A DNA stretch of 64,000 bases, taken from NCBI RefSeq assembly GCF_003952185.1, contig NZ_RXFS01000005.1:186001-250000 (forward strand), given 5' to 3'. Every line of letters begins with the position of its first letter. Positions within the stretch are counted from its first letter, which is position 1. The notes beneath the pieces are model-generated. The model had not been told where the DNA came from, did not search any database, and worked only from the letters and a program-made list of their open reading frames with translations. Below are positions 24,225-31,718 of the stretch, in pieces. The position numbers and the translations under genes were made by a program. This DNA is from Variovorax sp. 679. GTDB taxonomy: Bacteria > Pseudomonadota > Gammaproteobacteria > Burkholderiales > Burkholderiaceae_C.

Positions 24225-25040
24225 TCACTTTCCGACAAACAGCAGCAGCACCATGGCGATGATGCCGATACCCCACCTCATGGTTGTCAGCAGTTTCTCC
24301 ATGCTGTTGGCCAAGGCTGCGATCGAACTGGCTACCGCATCGGTAGAAGGCGAGGCAGAAGCCTGTATTTCCGGGGGTTCTGACTCCTCGCGCGCGGCTG
24401 GATTCGCCGAAGCCAGATCAACTTTTGTTTTTGTGATTGCCACATTGATAATGTGTCCATTCGCGGGTTTGGGCCAATCAAGCGAATCATCGGGTGCGGC
24501 AGGCCGCAGAAATAGATTCTCCCGCCGGCCGGTCGGCGCCATTGGGTGATTCATTGTGTAGATCGCCAAATGCAGACTCAAGCGCATGCTGGCTGCCTTG
24601 CCCTCTGCGACCAGCCCTCGCAGCGGATCGAAAGCAGCTTTCGGTAGGTAGAGGGACACGTACCACTGATCGTCTGTGCCGCTCTCCCAATCAGCACGAT
24701 TGAAGCCCAAGTTTGCAAAGCCCAACGGCGAATGGAGCCAAAAAGCTTCGCCATCCTTCGTAACCGGCACTTCGCGGTCGAAGACTGCCAAGCGCAGCGT
24801 CTTAGTTTTCTTCTCGGGCTCGCCGATGATCGAGACGTCACGATCTTGGAGCACAGCGGTGCCAGCAAGAAAGCGTTTGACAGTCGGGCCTAGTTCGGGG
24901 TCGTGCTCCAGCTCTACGACTTCCTGGACGTCATGGACATCGACGATGACTCGCCAACCCGGGTAATAAGTCCTCTTCGTTCCATCTTCGAGGACGCATT
25001 CGATGGCCTTGTCGTCCCGCTCGGTGATTTGGACTGGCAC
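24225..25040 (-). CDS. tail-anchored hypothetical protein
   Basis: 271 aa: a large soluble N-terminal domain of about 200 residues (PVQITERDDKAIECVLEDGT, LRLAVFDREVPVTKDGEAFW), a low-complexity Pro/Ser/Ala linker, and one C-terminal hydrophobic helix (WGIGIIAMVLLLFVG) at the very end. The soluble part would stay in the cytoplasm, anchored to the inner membrane. The GTG at 25040 is chosen for the GGAG Shine-Dalgarno. Function unknown. It sits between the integrase and the cargo gene at 23638. Confidence 0.65.
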   Translation of the reverse strand: MPVQITERDDKAIECVLEDGTKRTYYPGWRVIVDVHDVQEVVELEHDPELGPTVKRFLAGTAVLQDRDVSIIGEPEKKTKTLRLAVFDREVPVTKDGEAFWLHSPLGFANLGFNRADWESGTDDQWYVSLYLPKAAFDPLRGLVAEGKAASMRLSLHLAIYTMNHPMAPTGRRENLFLRPAAPDDSLDWPKPANGHIINVAITKTKVDLASANPAAREESEPPEIQASASPSTDAVASSIAALANSMEKLLTTMRWGIGIIAMVLLLFVGK

Positions 25041-25115
25041 TGTCTTCTCCTCTCGATTGTTTTCTCGAAAGGCATGTGCCAATAGGTTGGCGCCTTTCGG
25101 CAATGGGGCTCGCTG

Positions 25116-26336
25116 TCACGCCGCTCTGAGTTGAATGATCTCGGCGCCTTCAGCAAGTTTGTCTAGGTAGTCAGCCCAACGCTGCATCATTTCCCGTCGA
25201 GCTGGCAGGTGTGCAGTGCGGTTGTAGGCTCGACCATTGGCATCTTTGACCATGTGAGCGAGCTGATGCTCGATGAAGTCCACCCGCTCACCCAGCACCT
25301 CATCCATGATGGTCCGTGCAGTGGCCCTGAAGCCGTGGGCCGTGTGGACTTCTGCGCTGTAGCCCATGCCCCGTAGTGCGGCATTGATCGTGTTTTCGCT
25401 CATCGGACGCTCACCCGTGCGAATGCTGGGGAAGACGAAGCGCCCGTGGCCTGTGATGGGATGGAGGTTGCGCAATATCTCTACGGCCTGAGTCGCTAGG
25501 GGCACGATGTGATCGACCTTCATCTTCATCTTTGACCCGTCGATGCGCCACTCGGCCGCGTCCAGGTCGATCTCCGACCATTCCGCCGTGCGCAACTCAC
25601 CTGGTCGGACAAATAGCAGGGGGGAAAGCTTTAGGGCCGCCACGGTGGCGGGATGGCCACTGTAGGCACTGATTGACCGGATCAAATCACCAACCTGTTT
25701 CGGTTCTGTGATGGCAGCGAAGTGCCTGCTCGATTTCGAGGCTAGGGCTTCGCTCAGGTCGGCTGTCACGTCCCGCTCTGCCAGCCCTGACACCACGGCG
25801 AAGCGAAACACCTGCCCGCAAAGCTGCTTCACTCGATGGGCGGTATCGATGGCTCCCCGGGCTTCCAGCTTGCGCACGACTCGCTCCAGGACATCTCGGG
25901 GGCCAATTGCGGACACGGGCATCTTGCCTATGAAAGGGAACACATCCTTTTCCAGCCAAGTCTTGACCTTGAGCTGCGTGCCGTCTGCTCGCTTGGCTGC
26001 AGTCTTTGCCAACCATTCGCGAGCCACGGCTTCGAAGGTGTTGGCTGCAGCATCGACCCGGGCCTTCTTTTCGTCCCGCTTGGCCGCACTCGGATCTCCA
26101 CCTTCCGCAAGCAGTTTCCTGGCGGAAGCTCGTCGATCCCGAGCCACTGCAAGAGAGATTTCAGGATACGTACCTAGCGCCAGCGTCTTGCGCTTGCCGC
26201 TGAATGAATAGTCCATTCGCCAGTACTTGCCAGCCGGTTTCACCAGCAGGTACATGCCGCCACCGTCCGCGTACTTGTTGCCGATGGCCTTCTCTGTAGC
26301 CTTCACCTTCCGAACGAACGTGTCTGTCAGTGCCAT
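25116..26336 (-). CDS. tyrosine recombinase/integrase (P4-type, DUF4102 N-terminus)
   Basis: Site-specific recombinase of the element, 406 aa. The N-terminal DUF4102 domain (ALTDTFVRKVKATEKAIGNK, YPEISLAVARDRRASARKLL) precedes a core-binding domain and the catalytic domain: Arg in LLFVRPGELRTAEW, HxxR in HTAHGFRATARTIMDE, the His in EHQLAHMV and the nucleophile Tyr in NGRAYNRTAH. The ATG at 26336 has AAGGAG upstream; the frame runs further into the tRNA region without support. It reads away from the tRNA, adjacent to attR, as usual for this family. Confidence 0.95.
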   Translation of the reverse strand: MALTDTFVRKVKATEKAIGNKYADGGGMYLLVKPAGKYWRMDYSFSGKRKTLALGTYPEISLAVARDRRASARKLLAEGGDPSAAKRDEKKARVDAAANTFEAVAREWLAKTAAKRADGTQLKVKTWLEKDVFPFIGKMPVSAIGPRDVLERVVRKLEARGAIDTAHRVKQLCGQVFRFAVVSGLAERDVTADLSEALASKSSRHFAAITEPKQVGDLIRSISAYSGHPATVAALKLSPLLFVRPGELRTAEWSEIDLDAAEWRIDGSKMKMKVDHIVPLATQAVEILRNLHPITGHGRFVFPSIRTGERPMSENTINAALRGMGYSAEVHTAHGFRATARTIMDEVLGERVDFIEHQLAHMVKDANGRAYNRTAHLPARREMMQRWADYLDKLAEGAEIIQLRAA

Positions 26337-26443
26337 CCTCACTCCTTGACGGTATGCCGAACCGGGAACTTCTGAGATACCGGCGAAAGTAACGGTATTT
26401 CTGTGAGATGGGATGCTACGCCGTGAGAGGCCGCAGGACAAAG

Positions 26444-26478
26444 AAAAACCCGCTGTGCCCAGGAAGCACGCGGGTTTT
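26444..26478 (-). terminator. terminator downstream of tRNA-Arg, carried by the element
   Basis: Stem AAAACCCGC / GCGGGTTTT with an inner arm, T-run on the minus strand. It lies 30 bp after the tRNA 3' end on the element side, so it replaces the original terminator now at 16694-16730. Confidence 0.8.
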
Positions 26479-26510
26479 GCGATTGGATGAGACGTTGTAA
26501 TGCTGGTGTT

Positions 26511-26585
26511 TGGTGCCTTCGACAGGAATCGAACCTGTATCTGAGTCTTAGGAGGACCCCGTTCTATCCATTGAACTACGAAGAC
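26511..26585 (-). tRNA. tRNA-Arg (anticodon CCT), insertion site of the element
   Basis: 75 nt including an encoded CCA. On the minus strand: acceptor GTCTTCG pairs with CGAAGGC, the anticodon loop CTCCTAA gives CCT, the T arm is ACAGG-TTCGATT-CCTGT, and the end is ACCA. The 3' end forms the att core shared with 16737-16752; the gene is complete, its end being supplied by the element copy. Confidence 0.95.
26518..26533. other. attR core within tRNA-Arg
   Basis: TTCGACAGGAATCGAA, 16 bp identical to attL. Confidence 0.85.
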
Positions 26586-26727
26586 CGGATGGAGGCGCCA
26601 GGAGGCGGGGGGCCTGCAGCGCGCCCGCGATTTTATAGGGTTCGCGATGACAGTTCGCGCGGGGCCTGCGGACAAGCCGGCAGCAATCGCCAGCGCGGGC
26701 TAACCCGAATACGAAATCCGCGAAAAG

Positions 26728-26741
26728 TTGACCGCGATCAA
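26728..26741. promoter_or_regulatory. FNR-like box upstream of tctC: TTGACCGCGATCAA
   Basis: TTGAC-N4-ATCAA palindrome 99 bp before the tctC start. It is one of five such sites in the oxalate/formate region and the only one with ATCAA rather than GTCAA on the right arm. Confidence 0.65.
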
Positions 26742-26839
26742 GCCCGCTCGAATCGGCGGCGCGCACCATCGTGCCCGTTCGTATCTCTGCTCAGATCCAA
26801 GAACAAAAAAGAGCGAAACACTACACAGGAGACAACCTG

Positions 26840-27862
26840 ATGAAGAAGATCGCCTCGCTCTTTCCGGGCAGAACGAAGGTCGTTGCCGCGACCGCTCTAG
26901 CGCTGGCAGCAACTGCCGCGCCCGCCTTCGCATGGGAACCCACCAAGCCGGTGGAGTTCGTGATTCCCGCCGGCACCGGCGGCGGCGCCGACCAGATGGG
27001 ACGCCTGCTGCAGGGCATCGTCATCAAGTACAAGCTGATGAAGGAGCCGCTGATCGTCGTCAACAAGTCCGGCGGCGCGGGCGCCGAGGGCTTCCTGGCG
27101 GTGAAGGAGGCGAAGGGCGATCCGCACAAGATCGTCATCTCGCTGTCGAACCTGTTCACCACGCCGATGGCCACGGGCGTGCCCTTCAACTGGAAGGACA
27201 TGACGCCCGTCGCGATGCTGGCGCTCGACCAGTTCGTGCTGTGGACCAACGCGTCCGAGCCCTACAAGAGCGCCGGCGAGTACGTCACCGCCGTGAAGGC
27301 CGCGGGGCCGAACAAGTTCAAGATGGCCGGCACCGGCTCGAAGCAGGAAGACCAGATCATCACGGTCGCGCTCGAGAAAGCCACCGGCACCAAGTTCATC
27401 TACGTGCCTTTCAAGGGTGGCGGCGAGGTAGCGGTGCAGCTGGTGGGCGGGCACGTTCAATCGACGGTCAACAACCCGATCGAGGCGGTGGCGCAGTGGC
27501 GCGCGGGCAAGCTGCGCGCGCTGTGCGTGTTCGACGACGAGCGCATGCCGTTCAAGGCCAAGGTCACCGACACCCAGTCGTGGAACGACATCCCCACCTG
27601 CAAGGAAGCGGGCGTGCCCACGAAGTACACGATGCTGCGCGGCATCTTCATGCCGCCCGGCGTCACGCCCGACCAGCTCGCCTTCTACAAGGACCTGCTG
27701 ACCAAGGTGGCCGCCACGCCGGAGTGGAAGGAGTACATGGAGAAGGGCGCCTTCAACCCGACCTTCATGACCGGTGACGCCTTCGCGAAATGGCTCACCG
27801 AGGCCGAGGCCACGCACCGCACGCTGATGTCCGACGCGGGCTTCCTCGCGAGCAACAAGTAA
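26840..27862 (+). CDS. tctC: tripartite tricarboxylate transporter, periplasmic binding protein
   Basis: Substrate-capturing periplasmic component of a TTT transporter (340 aa). Sec signal peptide MKKIASLFPGRTKVVAATAL to AFA, then the Bug/TctC fold: KPVEFVIPAGTGGGADQMGR, IVVNKSGGAGAEG, FIYVPFKGGGEVAVQLVGGH and MPPGVTPDQLAFYKDLL. AGGAGA Shine-Dalgarno. Followed by tctB and tctA, so a complete system. Substrate cannot be read from sequence; the neighbourhood suggests oxalate or a related small di-acid. Preceded by an FNR-like site. Confidence 0.93.
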   Translation: MKKIASLFPGRTKVVAATALALAATAAPAFAWEPTKPVEFVIPAGTGGGADQMGRLLQGIVIKYKLMKEPLIVVNKSGGAGAEGFLAVKEAKGDPHKIVISLSNLFTTPMATGVPFNWKDMTPVAMLALDQFVLWTNASEPYKSAGEYVTAVKAAGPNKFKMAGTGSKQEDQIITVALEKATGTKFIYVPFKGGGEVAVQLVGGHVQSTVNNPIEAVAQWRAGKLRALCVFDDERMPFKAKVTDTQSWNDIPTCKEAGVPTKYTMLRGIFMPPGVTPDQLAFYKDLLTKVAATPEWKEYMEKGAFNPTFMTGDAFAKWLTEAEATHRTLMSDAGFLASNK

Positions 27863-27967
27863 GCCGGCAGACCGCCGGTGACCGACTGCCGCGCCCTGCG
27901 GCAGCGGGCGAGTGCGCCGCGAGCGCACTCCGATTTCCTTCTTCCAAACAACCACGATGGGGGCTCC

Positions 27968-28489
27968 ATGGAGCACGACGAAACATCCGAGGGCCCGGCG
28001 CGCACGGGCATCTCCACCCACCTCGTAGAGGCAGCGGTCGCGGTGGCGCTGCTGGTCATCGGCCTGGTGGTGGTCTTCGAGGCACGCAAGCTGGGCGCGG
28101 GCTGGACCACCGACGGCCCCGGCGCCGGCTACTTCCCGTTCTTCATCGGCGTGATCATCACGATCTCGGGCGCCGGCATCCTCTACCAGTCGCTGCTAGG
28201 CAAGAACCGCAACACCGCGGTCTTCGTCGACTCGGTGCAGCTCAAGCGCGTGCTGTCGGTCCTGGTGCCGGCCACGGTCTACGTGCTGGCGATCTCCATC
28301 CTCGGCATCTACGTGGCGTCGGCGATCTACATCGCGCTCTTCATGGTGATTCTGGGCAAGTACGCGTGGCTCAAGAGCGTGTTCGCCGCGCTGGCCGTGA
28401 ACACGCTCTTCTTCTGCATGTTCGAAGTCTGGTTCAAGGTGCCGCTCTTCAAGGGCGCGCTCGATCCGCTTCGGTTCCTCGGCTACTGA
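27968..28489 (+). CDS. tctB: tripartite tricarboxylate transporter, small membrane subunit
   Basis: 173-aa TctB family protein with four hydrophobic segments: VEAAVAVALLVIGLVVVFEA, YFPFFIGVIITISGAGILYQ, a segment around LVPATVYVLAISILGIYVAS, and a last one (VFAALAVNTLFFCMFEVWF). The GPGAGYFPF motif is typical. It is 105 bp after tctC and 31 bp before tctA. The ATG at 27968 is chosen as the start of the family-like N-terminus; the frame is open from 27878. Confidence 0.9.
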   Translation: MEHDETSEGPARTGISTHLVEAAVAVALLVIGLVVVFEARKLGAGWTTDGPGAGYFPFFIGVIITISGAGILYQSLLGKNRNTAVFVDSVQLKRVLSVLVPATVYVLAISILGIYVASAIYIALFMVILGKYAWLKSVFAALAVNTLFFCMFEVWFKVPLFKGALDPLRFLGY

Positions 28490-28520
28490 CCGAACCCAAC
28501 ACTCACGGAGCACAAGCGAA

Positions 28521-30053
28521 ATGGAAGAAATCAGTGCCCTGATGCAGGGCTTCTCGGTGATCCTCTCGCCGATGAACATCGGCCTGATGTTCATCGGCAT
28601 CATCCTCGGCGTGCTGATCGGCGTGCTGCCCGGACTGGGCGGCGCCAACGGCGTCGCGATCCTGCTGCCGCTGACATTCACGATGTCGCCGACCTCGGCC
28701 ATCATCATGTTGTCGTGCATCTACTGGGGTGCGCTCTTCGGCGGGGCCATCACCTCGATCCTGTTCAACATCCCGGGCGAGCCGTGGTCGGTGGCCACCA
28801 CCTTCGACGGCTACCCGATGGCGCAGAACGGACAGGCCGGCGCGGCGCTCACGACGGCCTTCACCTCTTCGTTCGTGGGCGCCTTCCTCGCGGTGGTGAT
28901 GATCACCTTCCTTGCGCCGCTGGTCGCGAAGTTCGCGCTCAAGTTCGGCTCGCCCGAGTTCTTCGCGGTGTACCTGCTGACCTTCTGCAGCTTCGTCGGC
29001 ATGGGCAAGGGCTCGCCCTTCAAGATCCTCGCGTCGATGGCGCTGGGCTTCGCGCTCGCGAGCGTGGGCATGGACACCGTCACCGGCCAGCTGCGCCTGA
29101 CCTTCGGCCAGCCCGAGCTGATGCGCGGCTTCGACTTCCTGATCGCGGTGATCGGCCTGTTCGGCATCGGCGAGATCCTGCTGTCGATGGAAGAGGGCCT
29201 CAAGTTCTCGGGCAAGAGCGCGAAGATCGATCCCAAGGTGGTGTGGCAAACGTGGAAGCAGTTGCCCAAGTACTGGGTGACCTCGCTGCGCAGCTCGCTC
29301 ATCGGCATCTGGATGGGCATCACGCCCGGCGGTGCCACGCCGGCCTCGTTCATGGCCTACGGCCTCGCCAAAAAGATGTCTAAGAAGGGCGCCAAGTTCG
29401 GCACCGGCGAACCCGAGGGCGTGGTCGCACCCGAGACCGCCGCGCACGCGGCCGGCACGAGCGCGCTGCTGCCGATGCTGGCGCTGGGCATCCCCGGATC
29501 GCCCACCGCCGCGGTGCTGCTGGGCGGCCTGCTGATCTGGGGCCTGCAGCCCGGGCCGCTGCTCTTCGTCGAGCAGAAGGACTTCGTCTGGGGCCTCATC
29601 GCCAGCATGTACCTCGGCAACATCGTCGGGCTGATCGTGGTGCTCAGCACCGTGCCGCTGTTCGCGTCGATCCTTCGCATTCCGTTCTCGATCATCGCGC
29701 CGGTGATCATCGTGATCTGCGCGATCGGCGCCTACACCGTGCACAACGCGATGCTCGACATCTGGTTCATGCTCGGCTTCGGCGTGCTGGGCTATCTGTT
29801 CAAGAAGCTCGACTTCCCGCTCGCTCCGCTGGTGCTTGCGCTGGTGCTCGGCGACAAGGCGGAAGATTCCTTCCGCCAGGCCATGCTGGTGTCGCAGGGC
29901 GACGTGATGGTGATGTTCTCGAACCCGCTGGTCGGCAGCATCACCACGCTGGCGCTGGTGCTGCTCTTCTGGCCGCTGATCTCCAAGGCCCTGGCCTTCG
30001 TGAAAAAGCCGAAGAAGACCGACGAGTTCGCGGTCGAGCGGCCGGTGGATTGA
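28521..30053 (+). CDS. tctA: tripartite tricarboxylate transporter, large permease subunit
   Basis: 510-aa TctA permease with about 11-12 membrane helices. Family signatures: IIGVLIGVLPGLGGANG near the N-terminus (here ILGVLIGVLPGLGGANG), YWGALFGGAITSILFNIPGE, GTSALLPMLALGIPGSPTAA and LLIWGLQPGPLLF. It forms the translocation path with TctB and uses ion gradients. GGAG Shine-Dalgarno 15 bp upstream of ATG. The next gene follows after 17 bp. Confidence 0.95.
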   Translation: MEEISALMQGFSVILSPMNIGLMFIGIILGVLIGVLPGLGGANGVAILLPLTFTMSPTSAIIMLSCIYWGALFGGAITSILFNIPGEPWSVATTFDGYPMAQNGQAGAALTTAFTSSFVGAFLAVVMITFLAPLVAKFALKFGSPEFFAVYLLTFCSFVGMGKGSPFKILASMALGFALASVGMDTVTGQLRLTFGQPELMRGFDFLIAVIGLFGIGEILLSMEEGLKFSGKSAKIDPKVVWQTWKQLPKYWVTSLRSSLIGIWMGITPGGATPASFMAYGLAKKMSKKGAKFGTGEPEGVVAPETAAHAAGTSALLPMLALGIPGSPTAAVLLGGLLIWGLQPGPLLFVEQKDFVWGLIASMYLGNIVGLIVVLSTVPLFASILRIPFSIIAPVIIVICAIGAYTVHNAMLDIWFMLGFGVLGYLFKKLDFPLAPLVLALVLGDKAEDSFRQAMLVSQGDVMVMFSNPLVGSITTLALVLLFWPLISKALAFVKKPKKTDEFAVERPVD

Positions 30054-30070
30054 AGGAAGGAGGCAAGCAC

Positions 30071-30907
30071 ATGCCAGTGATCGCACTGACCCAGGAGATG
30101 GGTTCCCTCGCGAAGGATGTTTCGCTGAAGCTCGCCGAAACCCTCGGCCTCGCCGTGATGCGCCACGAGGTCATCGAGCACGTGGCCGACCGCATGCAGG
30201 TCTCCACCAGCCTGATCGGCCGTTTGCGTAGCGGCAAGGCGGGGCTGGTGGAGCGCCTGACCACCGACAGGCGCAGCGTGGCGCTCTACACGGCCGAGGA
30301 GCTGTTCGCACTCGCCGACCGCGGCAACGTGGTGCTGCGCGGCTGGGGCGCCACCTGCCTGCTGCGGCCGGTGCCGCACGTGGTGTGCGTGCGCATCACG
30401 CGCTCGCTGAAGAAGCGGGTCGAGTGGCTGATGGCCGATCTCGAAACGGATGACGCCGATTTCGCCGAAGCCGAGATCCGCCGCAGCGACCAGGCGCACG
30501 CAGCGCGCATGCATGCGCAGTTCGGCGTGACGTGGGGCGATCCGGTGCTCTACGACCTTGTGCTCAACACCGATCGCCTGTCGGTCGAGAGTTGCGTCGA
30601 GCAGATCCGGCTGATGGTGAACTGCCCCGAGTTCGCAGAGACACCGGCGTCACGCGCGCTGCTTGCCAACATGGCGCTGGAGGCGCGCGTGCGCGCGGCA
30701 CTGAAGGAGCACGAGGCGACGCGGGACATCAACGTGACGATCGCCGCGAACCATGGCGAGGTGCTGCTGCGCGGCATCGTGCTCAACTCCGACGAGAGGG
30801 CGCAGACCGAGGCGGTTGCGGCGGAGGTGTCCGGTGTCAGCGGCGTCCACAACCAGCTGAGGTTGATGGCCAGTACTCGGCGCTTTGCTTCTGCCAAGCA
30901 GACGTAG
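30071..30907 (+). CDS. cytidylate kinase-like protein with C-terminal BON domain
   Basis: 278 aa. The N-terminal part (PVIALTQEMGSLAKDVSLKL, MRHEVIEHVADRM, VVLRGWGATCLL, HVVCVRITRSLKKRVEWLM) matches the cytidylate-kinase-like family (Cytidylate_kin2), but the classical P-loop GxxGxGK is degenerate here (TQEMGSLAKD), so kinase activity is doubtful. The last 60 residues (DINVTIAANHGEVLLRGIVL, VSGVSGVHNQLRL) form a BON domain. No signal peptide. It is the last gene of the tctCBA unit with GGAGG before the ATG, so co-transcribed; role unknown. Confidence 0.7.
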   Translation: MPVIALTQEMGSLAKDVSLKLAETLGLAVMRHEVIEHVADRMQVSTSLIGRLRSGKAGLVERLTTDRRSVALYTAEELFALADRGNVVLRGWGATCLLRPVPHVVCVRITRSLKKRVEWLMADLETDDADFAEAEIRRSDQAHAARMHAQFGVTWGDPVLYDLVLNTDRLSVESCVEQIRLMVNCPEFAETPASRALLANMALEARVRAALKEHEATRDINVTIAANHGEVLLRGIVLNSDERAQTEAVAAEVSGVSGVHNQLRLMASTRRFASAKQT

Positions 30908-30954
30908 GTTTCGTTCGCACGCACCCGGCCAAACGCCGCGGGCAAACAGGAGCG

Positions 30955-31563
30955 CTAGATCTTCCCGCGCTTGCGAAGCCGACTAAGGGTTTCCGCTGAC
31001 AGATTCAGATAGGACGCCAGCTCCTTGCTCGGAATCCGGTCTTCCAACTCCGGGTGCTTGCGCATGAACCGATGCACGCGCCCGGCCGCATCGAGCAGGT
31101 GCAGCGTGATCGTGTGCGCCATGATCTCGCTCATCCCGCGCATCACCAGGAACTCGAACAGCTCCTTCGTCTGCGGATGCTTGTTCAGGAAGGCGATCCA
31201 CTCCTTCAGCGGCAGGCTCGCGACCCTTGCCTTCGTCACGCAGACGATGCCGTAGGGCGTCGGCGTGCCCAGCCGCAGCGCGGCATAGCTCGTCTCCATG
31301 TCGTTCTCGTCGGCGAAGCGGAGGATCATTTCCTTGCCCTCCGGGTTGCTCACCACCCGCTTGAGGATGCCGTCGAGGATGAAGTACTGCTCCATCTCCC
31401 GCACCCCCTGGTGCAACAGGAACTCGCCCTTGTTGCCGTCCACGATCACCAGGTGGGCTTCCAGTTCGGCGCGGTCCGCTTCGCTCAGGTCCTTGAGCAG
31501 GACGTTCTGCCGGAGCTGGGCGCGAATGATGTTCTTCTCCGGATGGTTTTCCAACAACGTCAT
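30955..31563 (-). CDS. Crp/Fnr-family transcriptional regulator of the oxalate/formate cluster
   Basis: 202 aa: a cyclic-nucleotide-binding-like N-terminal domain (EFLLHQGVREMEQYFILDGI, RFADENDMETSYAALRLGTP), a long dimerisation helix (LMRGMSEIMAH region) and a C-terminal HTH with SKELASYLNLSAETLSRLRK. The recognition helix has the E-x2-S-R pattern (ETLSR) of FNR-type proteins that read TTGAT/C half-sites. It lacks the FNR cysteine cluster (only one Cys), so an effector other than a 4Fe-4S cluster is likely. Divergent from oxc with a TTGACCGAGGTCAA box between them. Confidence 0.85.
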   Translation of the reverse strand: MTLLENHPEKNIIRAQLRQNVLLKDLSEADRAELEAHLVIVDGNKGEFLLHQGVREMEQYFILDGILKRVVSNPEGKEMILRFADENDMETSYAALRLGTPTPYGIVCVTKARVASLPLKEWIAFLNKHPQTKELFEFLVMRGMSEIMAHTITLHLLDAAGRVHRFMRKHPELEDRIPSKELASYLNLSAETLSRLRKRGKI

Positions 31564-31632
31564 GGTCACCGTCTTGCTCGATTTCGCTGCCAGCGCCGGT
31601 GGTCATCGGGGGTGGCGCCGTTTTCGGGAAAG

Positions 31633-31646
31633 TTGACCGAGGTCAA
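31633..31646. promoter_or_regulatory. FNR-like box between regulator and oxc: TTGACCGAGGTCAA
   Basis: Perfect TTGAC-N4-GTCAA palindrome. A -10-like CATAGT (31670-31675) follows so that the site would be centred near -41.5, the classic class II activator position, for oxc. It could also autoregulate the divergent regulator 70 bp away. Confidence 0.75.
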
Positions 31647-31718
31647 CGGCCGAAAGCTTGAGCCCGAATCATAGTCTTGGCTCGGGCCTTGGCCATTCAC
31701 CCATGCAGAAGGAGAGAC

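Larger units (their letters stand above)
16731..26533. mobile_element. ~9.8-kb integrative element in the 3' end of tRNA-Arg(CCT)
   Basis: The boundaries are a direct repeat of the tRNA 3' end: TTCGACAGGAATCGAA is identical at 16737-16752 and 26518-26533, with the adjoining TGGTGC also shared. The integrase gene lies next to the tRNA end. The interior is less GC-rich than the flanks and encodes an AlpA-like regulator, a HTH protein, a probable replication-type protein with iteron-like repeats, a lone S24 domain, a RHH-like protein and hypotheticals. No conjugation, capsid or terminase genes are seen, so it is a small integrative element or phage satellite-like island rather than a prophage or ICE. 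Confidence 0.85.

Noticed and set aside
26586..26727. Promoter of tRNA-Arg (TATAAA on the minus strand near 26636)
   Set aside because: Only a -10-like sequence could be found, at a loose distance and without a matching -35.
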